From Alicyclobacillus suci (GTDB lineage Bacteria > Bacillota > Bacilli > Alicyclobacillales > Alicyclobacillaceae), in contig NZ_JAFMTW010000015.1 in the NCBI RefSeq assembly GCF_017329615.1, forward strand, positions 1 through 64,000: a stretch of DNA of 64,000 nt. The letters run 5' to 3'. The notes under the pieces were generated by a model, which saw only the letters and a list, made by a program, of their open reading frames with translations, made no database searches and was not told the DNA's origin. Below are positions 42,959-53,180 of this stretch, piece after piece; the first letter of the stretch is position 1, and every line of letters starts with the position of its first letter. Made by a program: the position numbers and the translations under genes.

Positions 42959-43213
42959 GTGATAGCCGTGGATGTGCGAGAGCAAGAAGTACGCCGGGAC
43001 CAGGAAGCGCGCTTCATCCGAACTCTGATGGAGGCAATGCGCGAAGAGGTCATGCGGGAGTTTGCCGATGCGTCGCCGACGGACACCGGGGATTGGACAA
43101 GCCAGATGGCGGGCCAATATGGCGCGACGTTATACCAGCGGGCGAGGCAAATTGTCCGGAAGTCTGCTGATTTGCCGCGGCCCGACGGGCGCACAAAGCG
43201 CCGCAAAAGCTAA
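42959..43213 (+). CDS. Small hypothetical helical protein
   Basis: The product has 84 residues, highly charged, and probably helical (REQEVRRDQEARFIRTLMEA, MREEVMREFAD), with a basic end (PDGRTKRRKS). Starts GTG 42959 and GTG 42968 are both possible near GAGGATAGGTGAT. Family unknown. It lies about 100 bases after the DUF1934 gene. Confidence 0.5.
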   Translation: MIAVDVREQEVRRDQEARFIRTLMEAMREEVMREFADASPTDTGDWTSQMAGQYGATLYQRARQIVRKSADLPRPDGRTKRRKS

Positions 43214-43276
43214 TGACGCGCCGCGCGCCGCGGCAGGATTATTCCCCCCGATACGCACCCGAACAAAGGTTATCTG

Positions 43277-44077
43277 TTATCGCTTGGGTATCAGGGCCTT
43301 GATGTCCAGCCAGCCCTCCGGGTGGATGTAGAACTCGGGTTCGTATTCGTCTCCCCACTCCTTGAGCATCCGCTTGAAGATGTATCGTTTCACTTCGATG
43401 AACTTGTCGCGCGTTTCCGGTTTGGTCATGTTGTCCGCGTGAACGCGTATATTGTACAGATTGTCGTTGACGTAAATAAAGCGGCTGATGTGGATGAGCT
43501 TGAGCAGCAGCAGACGGTCTTCCACCATGCGGCCGTCCGTAATGGGATCCCGCTCGAATCCACCGACCTCGCGTACCGTCGAGGTGCGCAAAAATCGTGG
43601 GACGAGGGTAGGACCGTAGAGGATGAAATCGTATTGATTGTCGAATGCGCGTCCGAGCTGTTGTCCCTGCTGAACTAACTGGCCGTTTGGTTGTTCCTTC
43701 CAGATGACGGCGTTGCCACAGACGAGGGAGACGTCAGTTGCGGCCGCCTCGATGGCTGTCAGGCAGGTTTCCAGGGTCTGCGGTGCATACCAGTCGTCGC
43801 TGTCGAGGATGGTAAAGTAACGCGTGCGTACGGCGTCTAGGCCCATCTGCAGCGCTTGGCCGAGGCCGCGATTTTCGGGCAGCGCGAGGCACTGAATGCG
43901 TCGGTCGAGTTTGCAATACGTCTCTACGATGTCACGAGTATGGTCAGTAGATCCGTCATCTATCACGATGCAAACAAAGTCTTGCAGTGTTTGTTGTTGA
44001 ATGCTTTCAATGGCTTGGCCGACATACTGTTCCCGGTTGTATGCAGGAATCAGGACGGTGACGAGCGGTTCGTTCAT
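43277..44077 (-). CDS. Family 2 glycosyltransferase
   Basis: A 266-residue GT-A fold enzyme without membrane helices. Motifs are VTVLIPAYNREQYVGQAIES, VIDDGSTDHT for the nucleotide-sugar site, and TILDSDDWY for the metal-binding DxD. The C-terminal part has GGFERDPITDGRMVEDRLLLLK. ATG 44077 follows GGAGGGATATT. It stands alone; donor and acceptor cannot be inferred. Spore-surface or cell-wall polysaccharide is possible. Confidence 0.85.
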   Translation of the reverse strand: MNEPLVTVLIPAYNREQYVGQAIESIQQQTLQDFVCIVIDDGSTDHTRDIVETYCKLDRRIQCLALPENRGLGQALQMGLDAVRTRYFTILDSDDWYAPQTLETCLTAIEAAATDVSLVCGNAVIWKEQPNGQLVQQGQQLGRAFDNQYDFILYGPTLVPRFLRTSTVREVGGFERDPITDGRMVEDRLLLLKLIHISRFIYVNDNLYNIRVHADNMTKPETRDKFIEVKRYIFKRMLKEWGDEYEPEFYIHPEGWLDIKALIPKR

Positions 44078-44295
44078 AATATCCCTCCATAGTTGCTGCA
44101 TCCGGTGTGCCTTCGGCCATTATAATCGGTGCTAGATGCGGTGCCAAATGTCGCCCCAAAGTCGTCCGGCTGTGGTGCGTGTGCCGGTAGAGCCGGGCAA
44201 TGGTCGGCGCAGGGACATAGGCCAGGTCGTAAGCGCCTACATTTTCGTAGCGAGAAGGGTTCTTTTCCTCGGCAGTTATGTTATGATTCACAGTA

Positions 44296-44311
44296 TACCG
44301 ACCGGTTGGTC
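44296..44311. promoter_or_regulatory. TetR-type palindrome upstream of fadF
   Basis: CCGACC and GGTCGG flank GGTT (44296-44311), close to the ACCGACCGGTCGGT-like sites of FadR/PaaR-type TetR regulators of fatty-acid degradation. It lies about 50 bases upstream of the fadF start. No TetR-family gene is in the window, so the regulator would act from elsewhere. Confidence 0.55.
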
Positions 44312-44359
44312 GGGCGTGAGTGTTGACCGCGTGACCTGAGTGTGCGAGGAGGCATCCCG

Positions 44360-46354
44360 ATGCGATTTGCGATTCAACTCATTCTATTTATTCTCGTGTT
44401 TGGAACCGGCGTTTTTCTATTTGCGACGGCGGTGGTCGACCGTTACAAATTCCTTCGTGTCGCACAGGCGGATAACGCGCGCACGGGACGGCACGGGGCG
44501 CGTATTTGGAGCTTTATCACCAACGTGCTTTTGCAGAAGAAGGTGATTGCAGAGCCCTCCGGCATAGGGCACCTGTTTATTTTCTGGGGCTTTTTAGTAC
44601 TCGTCTTTGGCGATTTGGATTTTCTCGTCTATCACGTGAGCGGTTGGCACTTTCCATGGGCAGGTATGGCCTGGTATCTCTTCATGCAAGAAATGTTCTC
44701 GCTATTTGTAATTGCCGCAATCATCGTGGCGGCATTTCGTCGATACATCATTCGTCCAATGCGGACCGAACCGACGCTTGAGGCCGGATTGATTTTAGGC
44801 CTTATCACCCTGTTGGTAGTGACATATTTCGTCGCAACTGGTGCGGAGATGGCAGAGCGCGGTGTGTTCCCGGGCAACGCGTCACCTGTGCTCAATGGTC
44901 TGGCGCACGCGTTTCAAGGGACATCTGCAGGTGTGCTCATCATTGTGGCTGAAATCGCCTTTTGGGTGCACGTTCTGTGTCTGACGGCGTTTCTCTATGT
45001 CATCCCGAGATCAAAACATTCACACATGATGGGCGCGATGGCGAACTGGTATTTCCGGCGCTATGACGCCCCTGGTAAATTGCGTAAACTGGATTTGGAA
45101 GATGAGCAAGTCGAGGAGTTTGGGGTCGGGCAGATTCACCAATTCACGTGGAAGCAACTGCTGGACGGTTACGCGTGTACGGAATGTGGTCGCTGTCATA
45201 TCAATTGCCCGGCTACGCTCAGTGGCAAACCGCTGTCGCCGCGAAACGTCATCCTGAAGCTGAAAGATACCATCACAGCCGAGGGACCCGGGCTATTGGC
45301 GCAGATGGCGGCAGGCGCGGAGGCGTTGTCGTCGCAACCGCTGTTTGAAGGTGTCTTCACAGAGGAAGAGGTGTGGGCATGTACGACGTGTCGCGCTTGT
45401 GAAGAAGCTTGCCCTGTCGCGAATGAGCACGTCCAGGACATCATCGATTTGCGCCGCTACTTGGTGCTGACGGAAGGGAAGGCGTCGCCAGAGGTCAACA
45501 AGGTGTTCCAAAACTTGGAGCGGCAGTCCAATGAGTGGGGAATTAGCCGGCGAGATCGGGCAAAGTGGGTCGGAGAACTGCCTGTCAAAACGATGGCCGA
45601 GGTTGATGGTCAGGCAGAGTATCTGTTTTTTGTGGGTACGGCGGCTTCGTTTGATCAGCGCGGTCAGAAAATTGCCCAGGCATTCGCCAAAATTTTGCTG
45701 GCGGCTGGCGTGGATTTCGCAATTTTGGCGGAGGAAGAGGAGAGCGACGGCGACGCTGCGAGGCGGCTTGGCAACGAGTTTTTGTATCAGGAATTCGTCG
45801 AGCGCAATATCGAGACGTTCCGCCAATATGGCGTCAAGAAGATTCTCACGACCGACCCGCATGCGTACAACACGTTTAAAAATGAGTACCCGGACTTTGG
45901 ATTTGAGGCGGAGGTCTATCACGCCACGGAGTTTGCCGTGCAGTTGCTGCAACAAGGCCGACTTCAGCCAACGACTCCACTCAACCAGACGGTCACCTAC
46001 CACGACTCTTGTTACCTTGGGCGCTACAACGGCATATATGACGCTCCGCGTCTGATTTTACAGGCGATTCCCGGCGTGAAATTGGTCGAGATGGAGCGGC
46101 ATCATAACAAGAGCATGTGTTGTGGCGCGGGCGGTGGCGGGATGTTCAAAGAGGAGACAGGAACCCGCATTAATGTCCTGCGGGCCGAACAGGCGATTCG
46201 CACAGGTGCCACGGTGATTGGTACTGCTTGTCCGTATTGTATGACGATGATGAACGATGGTACGAAGGCGCACGGGAAGGAAGAAGAGATTCAAACGTAT
46301 GACGTGGTGGAACTGTTGGCGATGTCGATTGCGCCTGCGTCTGCAGCTCCATAA
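44360..46354 (+). CDS. fadF: FadF-like iron-sulfur membrane oxidoreductase
   Basis: The 664-residue protein combines an N-terminal membrane part (about five helices, NarI-like) with two ferredoxin-type cluster motifs (CTECGRCHINCP at about 272-283 and CTTCRACEEACP at about 338-349). Two CCG domains of heterodisulfide reductase type follow (HDSCYLGRYNG and MCCGAGGGGMF, ACPYCMTMM). It corresponds to B. subtilis FadF (YwjF), thought to pass electrons from acyl-CoA oxidation via ETF to quinone. ATG 44360 follows GAGGAGGCATCCCG. The enoyl-CoA hydratase gene downstream and the TetR palindrome upstream both point to fatty-acid catabolism. Confidence 0.88.
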   Translation: MRFAIQLILFILVFGTGVFLFATAVVDRYKFLRVAQADNARTGRHGARIWSFITNVLLQKKVIAEPSGIGHLFIFWGFLVLVFGDLDFLVYHVSGWHFPWAGMAWYLFMQEMFSLFVIAAIIVAAFRRYIIRPMRTEPTLEAGLILGLITLLVVTYFVATGAEMAERGVFPGNASPVLNGLAHAFQGTSAGVLIIVAEIAFWVHVLCLTAFLYVIPRSKHSHMMGAMANWYFRRYDAPGKLRKLDLEDEQVEEFGVGQIHQFTWKQLLDGYACTECGRCHINCPATLSGKPLSPRNVILKLKDTITAEGPGLLAQMAAGAEALSSQPLFEGVFTEEEVWACTTCRACEEACPVANEHVQDIIDLRRYLVLTEGKASPEVNKVFQNLERQSNEWGISRRDRAKWVGELPVKTMAEVDGQAEYLFFVGTAASFDQRGQKIAQAFAKILLAAGVDFAILAEEEESDGDAARRLGNEFLYQEFVERNIETFRQYGVKKILTTDPHAYNTFKNEYPDFGFEAEVYHATEFAVQLLQQGRLQPTTPLNQTVTYHDSCYLGRYNGIYDAPRLILQAIPGVKLVEMERHHNKSMCCGAGGGGMFKEETGTRINVLRAEQAIRTGATVIGTACPYCMTMMNDGTKAHGKEEEIQTYDVVELLAMSIAPASAAP

Positions 46355-46452
46355 CCTATTGTGCATATCGTGAAACTTGCTTGCGTAACATGAACCACAC
46401 AACCACAGCCCGTCCCTGTCGGATGCATCGGGCGACGATGGGAGGACACATT

Positions 46453-47235
46453 TTGGCACAAGAGGATTTTGTTCAGCTGCAGTTCGAGAATCAGACGGCG
46501 ATTCTGACCCTCAACCGACCCCAACAACGAAACGTGCTCAATCGCGACGTATTGTCGGAACTTGGTATGCACATTGCGGTGTTGTCCGGCCGCAGGGACA
46601 TTCGAACCATTCTTCTGCGCGGTGAAGGCGACGCGTTTAGTGTTGGAGCGGACATCGCTTTGCTCCGGGAGATGAATGCGCAACAAGCGGAACAATTTGC
46701 GCGGATGGGGCAACGGGTCTTTAGCGCGCTCGCCAATCTACCACAACCGACGATTGCCCTCGTTCAAGGTTTTGCGTTGGGTGGCGGCCTGGAGTTGGCG
46801 TTGGCGTGCGATGTGCGTATTTGTGCAGAAACTGCACAGTTTGGTCAGCCGGAAGTACAACTTGGCGTCCTGCCAGGCTTCGGGGGCAGTCAGCGGTTGC
46901 CGCGAATCATTGGGGTGGGTCGGGCGTTGCATATGATGTTATCCGGTTCGCGGATTGACGCCGCCACTGCGTTATCGTACGGTTTGGTCACGCAGGTCGT
47001 GCCCGACGATGCGCTGCTGAAGAGGGGCTTGGCTTATGCAGAGGGGCTGCATCGGATGGCGCCACTGGCTTTACAGTATGTCAAGCGGGCGGTGCACGAT
47101 GGGATGGAGGTAGACCTCCAGCGCGGTCAGTCCCTGGAGGCGACATTGTTTGGGCTCGTCAGCGCGACGGTGGACAAGCAGGAGGGCATGCGAGCGTTTA
47201 CCGAGAAGAGGTCACCTGAGTTCCGTGGAGAGTAA
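46453..47235 (+). CDS. Enoyl-CoA hydratase/isomerase family protein
   Basis: A 260-residue crotonase-fold enzyme, probably hydrating enoyl-CoA in beta-oxidation. It shows LNRPQQRNVLNRDVLSELG, the oxyanion-hole segment FSVGADIALLREM, and VQGFALGGGLELALACDVRI. In AQFGQPEVQLGVLPGFGGSQ the Glu of PEV is one of the usual catalytic Glu. In the GGGLELAL segment the first Glu is present as expected. TTG 46453 follows GGGAGGACACATT. It is downstream of fadF with about 100 bases between. Exact acyl chain specificity is unknown. Confidence 0.88.
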   Translation: MAQEDFVQLQFENQTAILTLNRPQQRNVLNRDVLSELGMHIAVLSGRRDIRTILLRGEGDAFSVGADIALLREMNAQQAEQFARMGQRVFSALANLPQPTIALVQGFALGGGLELALACDVRICAETAQFGQPEVQLGVLPGFGGSQRLPRIIGVGRALHMMLSGSRIDAATALSYGLVTQVVPDDALLKRGLAYAEGLHRMAPLALQYVKRAVHDGMEVDLQRGQSLEATLFGLVSATVDKQEGMRAFTEKRSPEFRGE

Positions 47236-47423
47236 GGAATCTGTACACTCGTTGTGGCAGAATCAACCGTTTTGGCTTGTGTGCATCCTGCAGTGCGTAG
47301 ATATCTGCGCCGTAGATGGTGTTCACGCGGACTTCGCGGTTAGGTTAAAATCGGTAAAACTATGGGTATGCTGACATAGGTGACGGAAGTTTTTTCTGTT
47401 GCCGAGCCAAACTCAGGAATTGC

Positions 47424-47453
47424 ATGACACTGTCTTGCAGCGTATGCTATAAT
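47424..47453 (+). promoter_or_regulatory. Sigma-A promoter of rpoE
   Basis: ATGACA (47424-47429) and TATAAT (47448-47453) are 18 bases apart, with TGC before the -10 box as an extended element. The rpoE ATG lies 40 bases downstream. Confidence 0.75.
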
Positions 47454-47492
47454 CCATGTATTTGCTACGAGGTGTAGAAGGGACGGGTGTGA

Positions 47493-48026
47493 ATGGCTGT
47501 CACCTTGACGCGGTCGGATCGTGAGATCCAACAAATGCCGTTAGTGGAGCTTGCCTACGAGATCCTCAAGGCAAAGAAAGAGCCGCTTTATTTTCGCGAT
47601 ATCATGAAGGAAATCCAAGCGTTGCGCAATCTCACGGAGGAGCAGTTCAACGACGTGATTGCCCGGGTCTACACAGAGATCAACGTCGATGGCCGCTTCA
47701 TCTGTATTGGTCAGAATGTGTGGGGGCTGAACCGTTGGTATCCAACTGACAAGGTCGCTGAACGGCTCAGCGGGAAGAAATTCATCCGCAAGTCCGGCGA
47801 TGCCTTTAGTGACGATGACGACGATTTGGATGATGAGTACGAGGATGTCGAACCGGTGGATGTCGACGAGTCAGACTTCGACGAACCGGCTGCCGACGAT
47901 GAAATTGACTTCGTTTCGGGCGCGGATGACGACGATGATGATGCATTGTCGGATGACGACGACGAGTTCGAGGAAGAAGAGCTGTATGATGAAGACGATG
48001 AGGACCAAGCGGAAGAGGAAGACTAA
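47493..48026 (+). CDS. rpoE: RNA polymerase delta subunit
   Basis: A 177-residue delta factor of Gram-positive RNA polymerase. It has a folded N-terminal domain (MPLVELAYEILKAKKEPLYF, DVIARVYTEINVDGRFICIG, WGLNRWYP) and an extremely acidic disordered C-terminus of about 75 residues, mostly Asp and Glu. Delta speeds RNA polymerase recycling and raises the start-nucleotide requirement of promoters. ATG 47493 follows AGAAGGGACGGG. It precedes pyrG as in Bacillus, with an intrinsic terminator between. Confidence 0.95.
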   Translation: MAVTLTRSDREIQQMPLVELAYEILKAKKEPLYFRDIMKEIQALRNLTEEQFNDVIARVYTEINVDGRFICIGQNVWGLNRWYPTDKVAERLSGKKFIRKSGDAFSDDDDDLDDEYEDVEPVDVDESDFDEPAADDEIDFVSGADDDDDDALSDDDDEFEEEELYDEDDEDQAEEED

Positions 48027-48046
48027 CGGATAACTCAGTCGTCTTG

Positions 48047-49750
<1,704 letters not shown>

Positions 49751-49780
49751 AACTTCCGCTGAAAACTTCCTAAGAGACAC

Positions 49781-49810
49781 GAAGGATTCTCTGTCGGATA
49801 TGCCGAACTC
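49781..49810 (+). promoter_or_regulatory. Sigma-H promoter candidate of spo0F with Spo0A-box-like sites
   Basis: GAAGGATTC (49781-49789) fits the sigma-H -35 RnAGGAwww, and GCCGAACTC (49802-49810) fits the -10 RnnGAATww at a 12-base spacing. TGTCGGA (49792-49798) and TGCCGAA (49801-49807) are each one base from the Spo0A box TGTCGAA. B. subtilis spo0F is driven by sigma-H and Spo0A, which supports the reading. Confidence 0.55.
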
Positions 49811-49852
49811 TCCTCTTGCAGATAGAGTGGTATGTCAAGAAGAGGTGTTTGT

Positions 49853-50215
49853 GTGTCGTATAAAGTCTTGGTAGTTGATGACCAGTTTGGGATCAGAGTA
49901 CTTTTACAGGAAGTTTTACAGCGAGAAGGTTATGAGATTTTTCAAGCGCCCAATGGCACGACAGCGTTAGACATTGTGCAGCGAGAACACCCGGATTTGA
50001 TTTTGCTGGATATGAAGATTCCAGGGATGGACGGATTGGAGATCTTGAGAAACATTCGCAAACTCGAGTTGGACACAAAAGTGATTATGATGACGGCTTA
50101 TGGTGAACTCGATTTGATTCAGGAGGCGATGGAGATGGGCGCGCTCGCCCATTTCACCAAGCCGTTTGATATAGACGAGTTGCGACAGGCAGTAAAAGAC
50201 CAGCTGCAATCCTAA
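49853..50215 (+). CDS. spo0F: Sporulation phosphotransferase Spo0F
   Basis: A 120-residue single-domain response regulator that carries phosphate from sensor kinases to Spo0B in the sporulation phosphorelay. It has the acidic pair D9-D10 (VVDDQFGIR), the phosphorylated Asp at about residue 53 ([13 protein letters not shown]), Thr81 in MMTAYGE and Lys103 in [10 protein letters not shown]. There is no output domain. GTG 49853 with AGAGGTG upstream gives the family N-terminus. Position between pyrG and fsa matches Bacillus. A sigma-H-like promoter precedes it. Confidence 0.93.
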   Translation: MSYKVLVVDDQFGIRVLLQEVLQREGYEIFQAPNGTTALDIVQREHPDLILLDMKIPGMDGLEILRNIRKLELDTKVIMMTAYGELDLIQEAMEMGALAHFTKPFDIDELRQAVKDQLQS

Positions 50216-50321
50216 GGCGAGTGAACGTGTTTTGCTGCAGGGCTGCGGTGGTATGGATGACGACACGGGCTGGTGGGTTAGGTGACTGCGATGAGAAGTG
50301 ACCGCATGAGGAGTGACTGTA

Positions 50322-50975
50322 ATGAAGTTGTTTCTCGACACGATATTTGTCGAAGACATCCGTCAGGCCGCCCAGATGGGGGTTCTCAGGGGCGTCACCA
50401 CGAACCCAAATCTTGTGGCAAAGGCAGGTCGCGATTACATCGAGGTGCTTCAGCAGATTGTACCGCTGGTGGACGGCCCAACAAGCGCCGAAGTGGTGAG
50501 TTTGGATGCGGATGGCATGGTGAGAGAGGCGCTGTCTCTCGCTGACCTCGACCACAACATCGTGATTCAGGTTCCCATGACGACAGAGGGGCTTAAGGCG
50601 GTCTCCCAGCTGGCGAATCGCGGAATCCACACCAATGTGACTTTGGTGTTCAGCGTAAATCAGGCGCTGTTGGCCGCACAGGCGGGTGCGCGATACATCA
50701 GTCCGTTCCTCGGGCGGCTCGACGATATCAGCCTCGACGGCGCCGCGTTGATTGCGGACATCGTACAGGTTTTCCGCACACACGGCATCGATACCGAGGT
50801 TATTGCGTCGAGTATCCGCCATCCCAGCCACGTGACGCAGGCGGCAAAGGCGGGCGCACATATCGCAGCCGTGCCATTTGACGTGTTAGACCAGATGATT
50901 AAGCATCCACTGACAGATAGAGGAATTGAACGTTTTTTGGCTGATTGGAGTACATTGCAAAAGAAATCGCTTTAG
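50322..50975 (+). CDS. fsa: Fructose-6-phosphate aldolase/transaldolase-like protein with Lys-to-Gln change at the active site
   Basis: This 217-residue TIM-barrel protein is of the TalC/FSA group (sevenfold shorter cousins of transaldolase excluded; length is normal). It matches TalC of Bacillus along its length: [81 protein letters not shown]. The Schiff-base lysine normally sits in a V-K-I/V-P motif before the conserved MT-EGLKA; here it reads [15 protein letters not shown], with Gln83 (codon CAG). Without that lysine, aldolase or transaldolase chemistry should fail. ATG 50322 follows GAGGAGTG. Synteny (spo0F before, rho after) is normal, so the gene is vertically inherited but altered. 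Confidence 0.88.
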   Translation: MKLFLDTIFVEDIRQAAQMGVLRGVTTNPNLVAKAGRDYIEVLQQIVPLVDGPTSAEVVSLDADGMVREALSLADLDHNIVIQVPMTTEGLKAVSQLANRGIHTNVTLVFSVNQALLAAQAGARYISPFLGRLDDISLDGAALIADIVQVFRTHGIDTEVIASSIRHPSHVTQAAKAGAHIAAVPFDVLDQMIKHPLTDRGIERFLADWSTLQKKSL

Positions 50976-51341
50976 GACTTCACACGCTGTGACTAGGCCG
51001 CCAATCGGCGGCTCGTCAGGGCACTTGAAACTTGTACAGCTTCCCCGCTTGTAGAATTGGGTAGAACGGGTCTATACTATGCTTATCATCCGCTGTGTCA
51101 CCCTATTCCATTGATTCACATGGCATGTATTGCTCTCCTCGACACCGGATAAAAAGAGATCACTATCCTCTCCACCTTCGTTTCCTTCCGTGTGAATTGG
51201 ACGGTGCTATGCCAAACGGTAACTTCTGAATGCGAAAGTCAGCCACGGAGGCGTGACTACAATTTTATTTGCTTTTATCGCGCGGAATGCGCGTGACCCA
51301 CACCGCAGTTTGTCGATGGCGGAGAAGAAAGAGGGACAAAT
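50976..51341. other. Long leader region of rho
   Basis: About 365 bases. A short hairpin GCCGCC/GGCGGC (50997-51012) after fsa may be a weak terminator. A sigma-A promoter candidate (51049-51078) would give a leader of about 255 bases before the rho TTG. The leader is relatively C/T-rich with little structure (for example around 51155-51200), which is the kind of sequence Rho itself binds; autoregulation is possible. Confidence 0.5.
51049..51078 (+). promoter_or_regulatory. Promoter candidate of rho
   Basis: TTGTAG (51049-51054) and TATACT (51073-51078) are separated by 18 bases. It is the best sigma-A pair between fsa and rho. Confidence 0.5.
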
Positions 51342-52628
51342 TTGGACATTCGTGAACTGGAAGAAAAGAAACTAACCGAACTTTATAAGTTTGCAAAGGA
51401 ATATCAAATTCCGTATTACGGGACAATGAAAAAACGCGAACTCATCTTTGCTATTTTGAAGGCGCAAGCAGAAAAAGATGGTTTGATGTTTGCCGAGGGC
51501 GTACTCGAAATTATGCAGGATGGTTATGGCTTCCTGCGGCCGGTAGGCTACTTGCCAAGCCAAGAGGACATCTACGTCGCCGCGTCGCAAATTCGCCGCT
51601 TCGACCTGCGTACAGGTGACCTGGTCTCCGGCAAAGTACGGCCGCCGAAGGAGAATGAACGGTACTTTGGCTTACTCCACGTGGAAGCCGTGAATGGATA
51701 CAGCCCAGAGGTTGCTGCAGAACGTGTACACTTTCCAGCATTGACCCCACTGTTTCCAACCGAACGCATCCGCATGGAAACCACACCAGAACACATCGCA
51801 ACCCGGTTGATTGACTTGTTCACACCAGTTGGCTTTGGTCAGCGCGGACTGATTGTTGCACCGCCCAAGGCTGGTAAGACGCTTCTTCTTAAAGAGATTG
51901 CCAACAGCATCGCCGTAAACTACCCAGAAGCCCATCTATTTGTACTCCTGATTGACGAACGCCCAGAGGAAGTCACAGACATGCAGCGCTCGGTCACTGG
52001 TGAAGTTGTCGCCTCGACCTTTGATGAGTTGCCGGAAAACCACATCAAGGTGGCAGAATTGGTCTTGGAGCGCGCACTTCGTCTGGTTGAGCACGGTCAA
52101 AACGTCATCATTTTGATGGACAGTATTACGCGGCTGGCACGCGCCTACAACCTCGTCGTTCCGCCAAGCGGGCGTACGCTTTCCGGGGGGATTGACCCTG
52201 CAGCATTCCACCGCCCGAAGCGATTCTTTGGCTCGGCGCGCAACGTCGAGGAAGGCGGCAGCTTGACTATCCTCGCGACGGCGCTTATTGAAACCGGGTC
52301 ACGGATGGACGACGTCATTTATGAGGAATTCAAAGGAACCGGGAACATGGAACTTCATCTCGACCGCAAGCTCGCGGAAAAACGCGTTTTCCCGGCACTT
52401 GACATCCGCAGATCCGGCACGCGCCGCGAAGAAGCCTTGTTAACCAAAGACGAGCTGGAGAAGATGTGGGCTATTCGCAAATCGATGGGTGATAATCAAG
52501 AATTCACCGAGATGTTCCTCCGCAAATTCCGTCACTATAAGACGAACCAGGAGTTCCTCGACAGCTTGTCACTGCACCGCGAGAAAAAGCCGAGTGGCAC
52601 CGCTGCTGTTGGGGCTTCCAATTCATAA
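51342..52628 (+). CDS. rho: Transcription termination factor Rho
   Basis: A 428-residue hexameric RNA helicase. The N-terminal Rho domain (LTELYKFAKEYQIPYYGTMK) and the primary RNA-binding fold (GVLEIMQDGYGFLRP, DIYVAASQIRRFDLRTGD) precede the ATPase, with Walker A APPKAGKTLLLKEIA, LLIDERPEEVTDM, the Q-loop region FDELPENHIKVAE, Walker B NVIILMDSITRLARAYN and the R-loop GSLTILATALIETGSRMDD. TTG 51342 follows GAGGGA. Length is usual for Firmicutes without N-terminal inserts. rpmE follows as in Bacillus. Confidence 0.97.
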   Translation: MDIRELEEKKLTELYKFAKEYQIPYYGTMKKRELIFAILKAQAEKDGLMFAEGVLEIMQDGYGFLRPVGYLPSQEDIYVAASQIRRFDLRTGDLVSGKVRPPKENERYFGLLHVEAVNGYSPEVAAERVHFPALTPLFPTERIRMETTPEHIATRLIDLFTPVGFGQRGLIVAPPKAGKTLLLKEIANSIAVNYPEAHLFVLLIDERPEEVTDMQRSVTGEVVASTFDELPENHIKVAELVLERALRLVEHGQNVIILMDSITRLARAYNLVVPPSGRTLSGGIDPAAFHRPKRFFGSARNVEEGGSLTILATALIETGSRMDDVIYEEFKGTGNMELHLDRKLAEKRVFPALDIRRSGTRREEALLTKDELEKMWAIRKSMGDNQEFTEMFLRKFRHYKTNQEFLDSLSLHREKKPSGTAAVGASNS

Positions 52629-52707
52629 GGAATCAACAATGATTTCCTGTAAGATTGCATGGTGTTCTGTACAACTTAAAAAAGTTTACTTGTACACACG
52701 GGCCCTC

Positions 52708-52736
52708 GTGACAATGGAACAAATCTGTGTTATAAT
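52708..52736 (+). promoter_or_regulatory. Sigma-A promoter of rpmE
   Basis: GTGACA (52708-52713) and TATAAT (52731-52736) are 17 bases apart. The rpmE ATG lies 40 bases downstream. Confidence 0.75.
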
Positions 52737-52776
52737 CAACGGCAGTGTTTAAATGCTCGAAGGGCGGTGAACAGAC

Positions 52777-52983
52777 ATGAAACCGGATATCCATCCGCAT
52801 TACCATACAGTGACTGTAACCTGCGCATGTGGCAACACGTTTGAGACAGGCTCCGTGAAAGAGTCTCTTCGCGTGGAAATCTGCTCGAAGTGCCATCCGT
52901 TCTATACCGGTAAGCAAAAGCTCATCGATGCAGGTGGTCGTGTTGACAGGTTTAACAAGAAGTACGGGATGAAAGCACAATAA
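52777..52983 (+). CDS. rpmE: Ribosomal protein L31, zinc-binding form
   Basis: A 68-residue 50S subunit protein with the four zinc-ligand cysteines of the primary form: C16 and C18 in TCACGNTF, and C36 and C39 in [15 protein letters not shown]. This distinguishes it from the zinc-free paralogue made under zinc starvation. ATG 52777 follows GAAGGGCGGTGA. It has its own strong promoter and a terminator region behind it. Confidence 0.97.
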   Translation: MKPDIHPHYHTVTVTCACGNTFETGSVKESLRVEICSKCHPFYTGKQKLIDAGGRVDRFNKKYGMKAQ

Positions 52984-53070
52984 GTGCTTGAGCACAGTTT
53001 CGTCTAGTCGGTGCGCTTTGGGTTCTTGTGGCAGTGTTCCTGCACACGGGAACCCATCGTGCCATATAAG

Positions 53071-53110
53071 CCATCGTTGGAACCGATGGTCGCCCGTTCG
53101 GGTGGCTTTT
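53071..53110 (+). terminator. Terminator region after rpmE
   Basis: CCATCG/CGATGG (53071-53089) and CCCG/CGGG (53093-53102) hairpins are followed by CTTTTG. A second T-rich run follows at about 53140. Exact terminator unclear. Confidence 0.45.
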
Positions 53111-53180
53111 GTACGTATCGGGTAACCAACTTTGGCTTTTTTATATCCTGTAAGGTCTAGCGAGGTTGGAGGTGAGTGTC

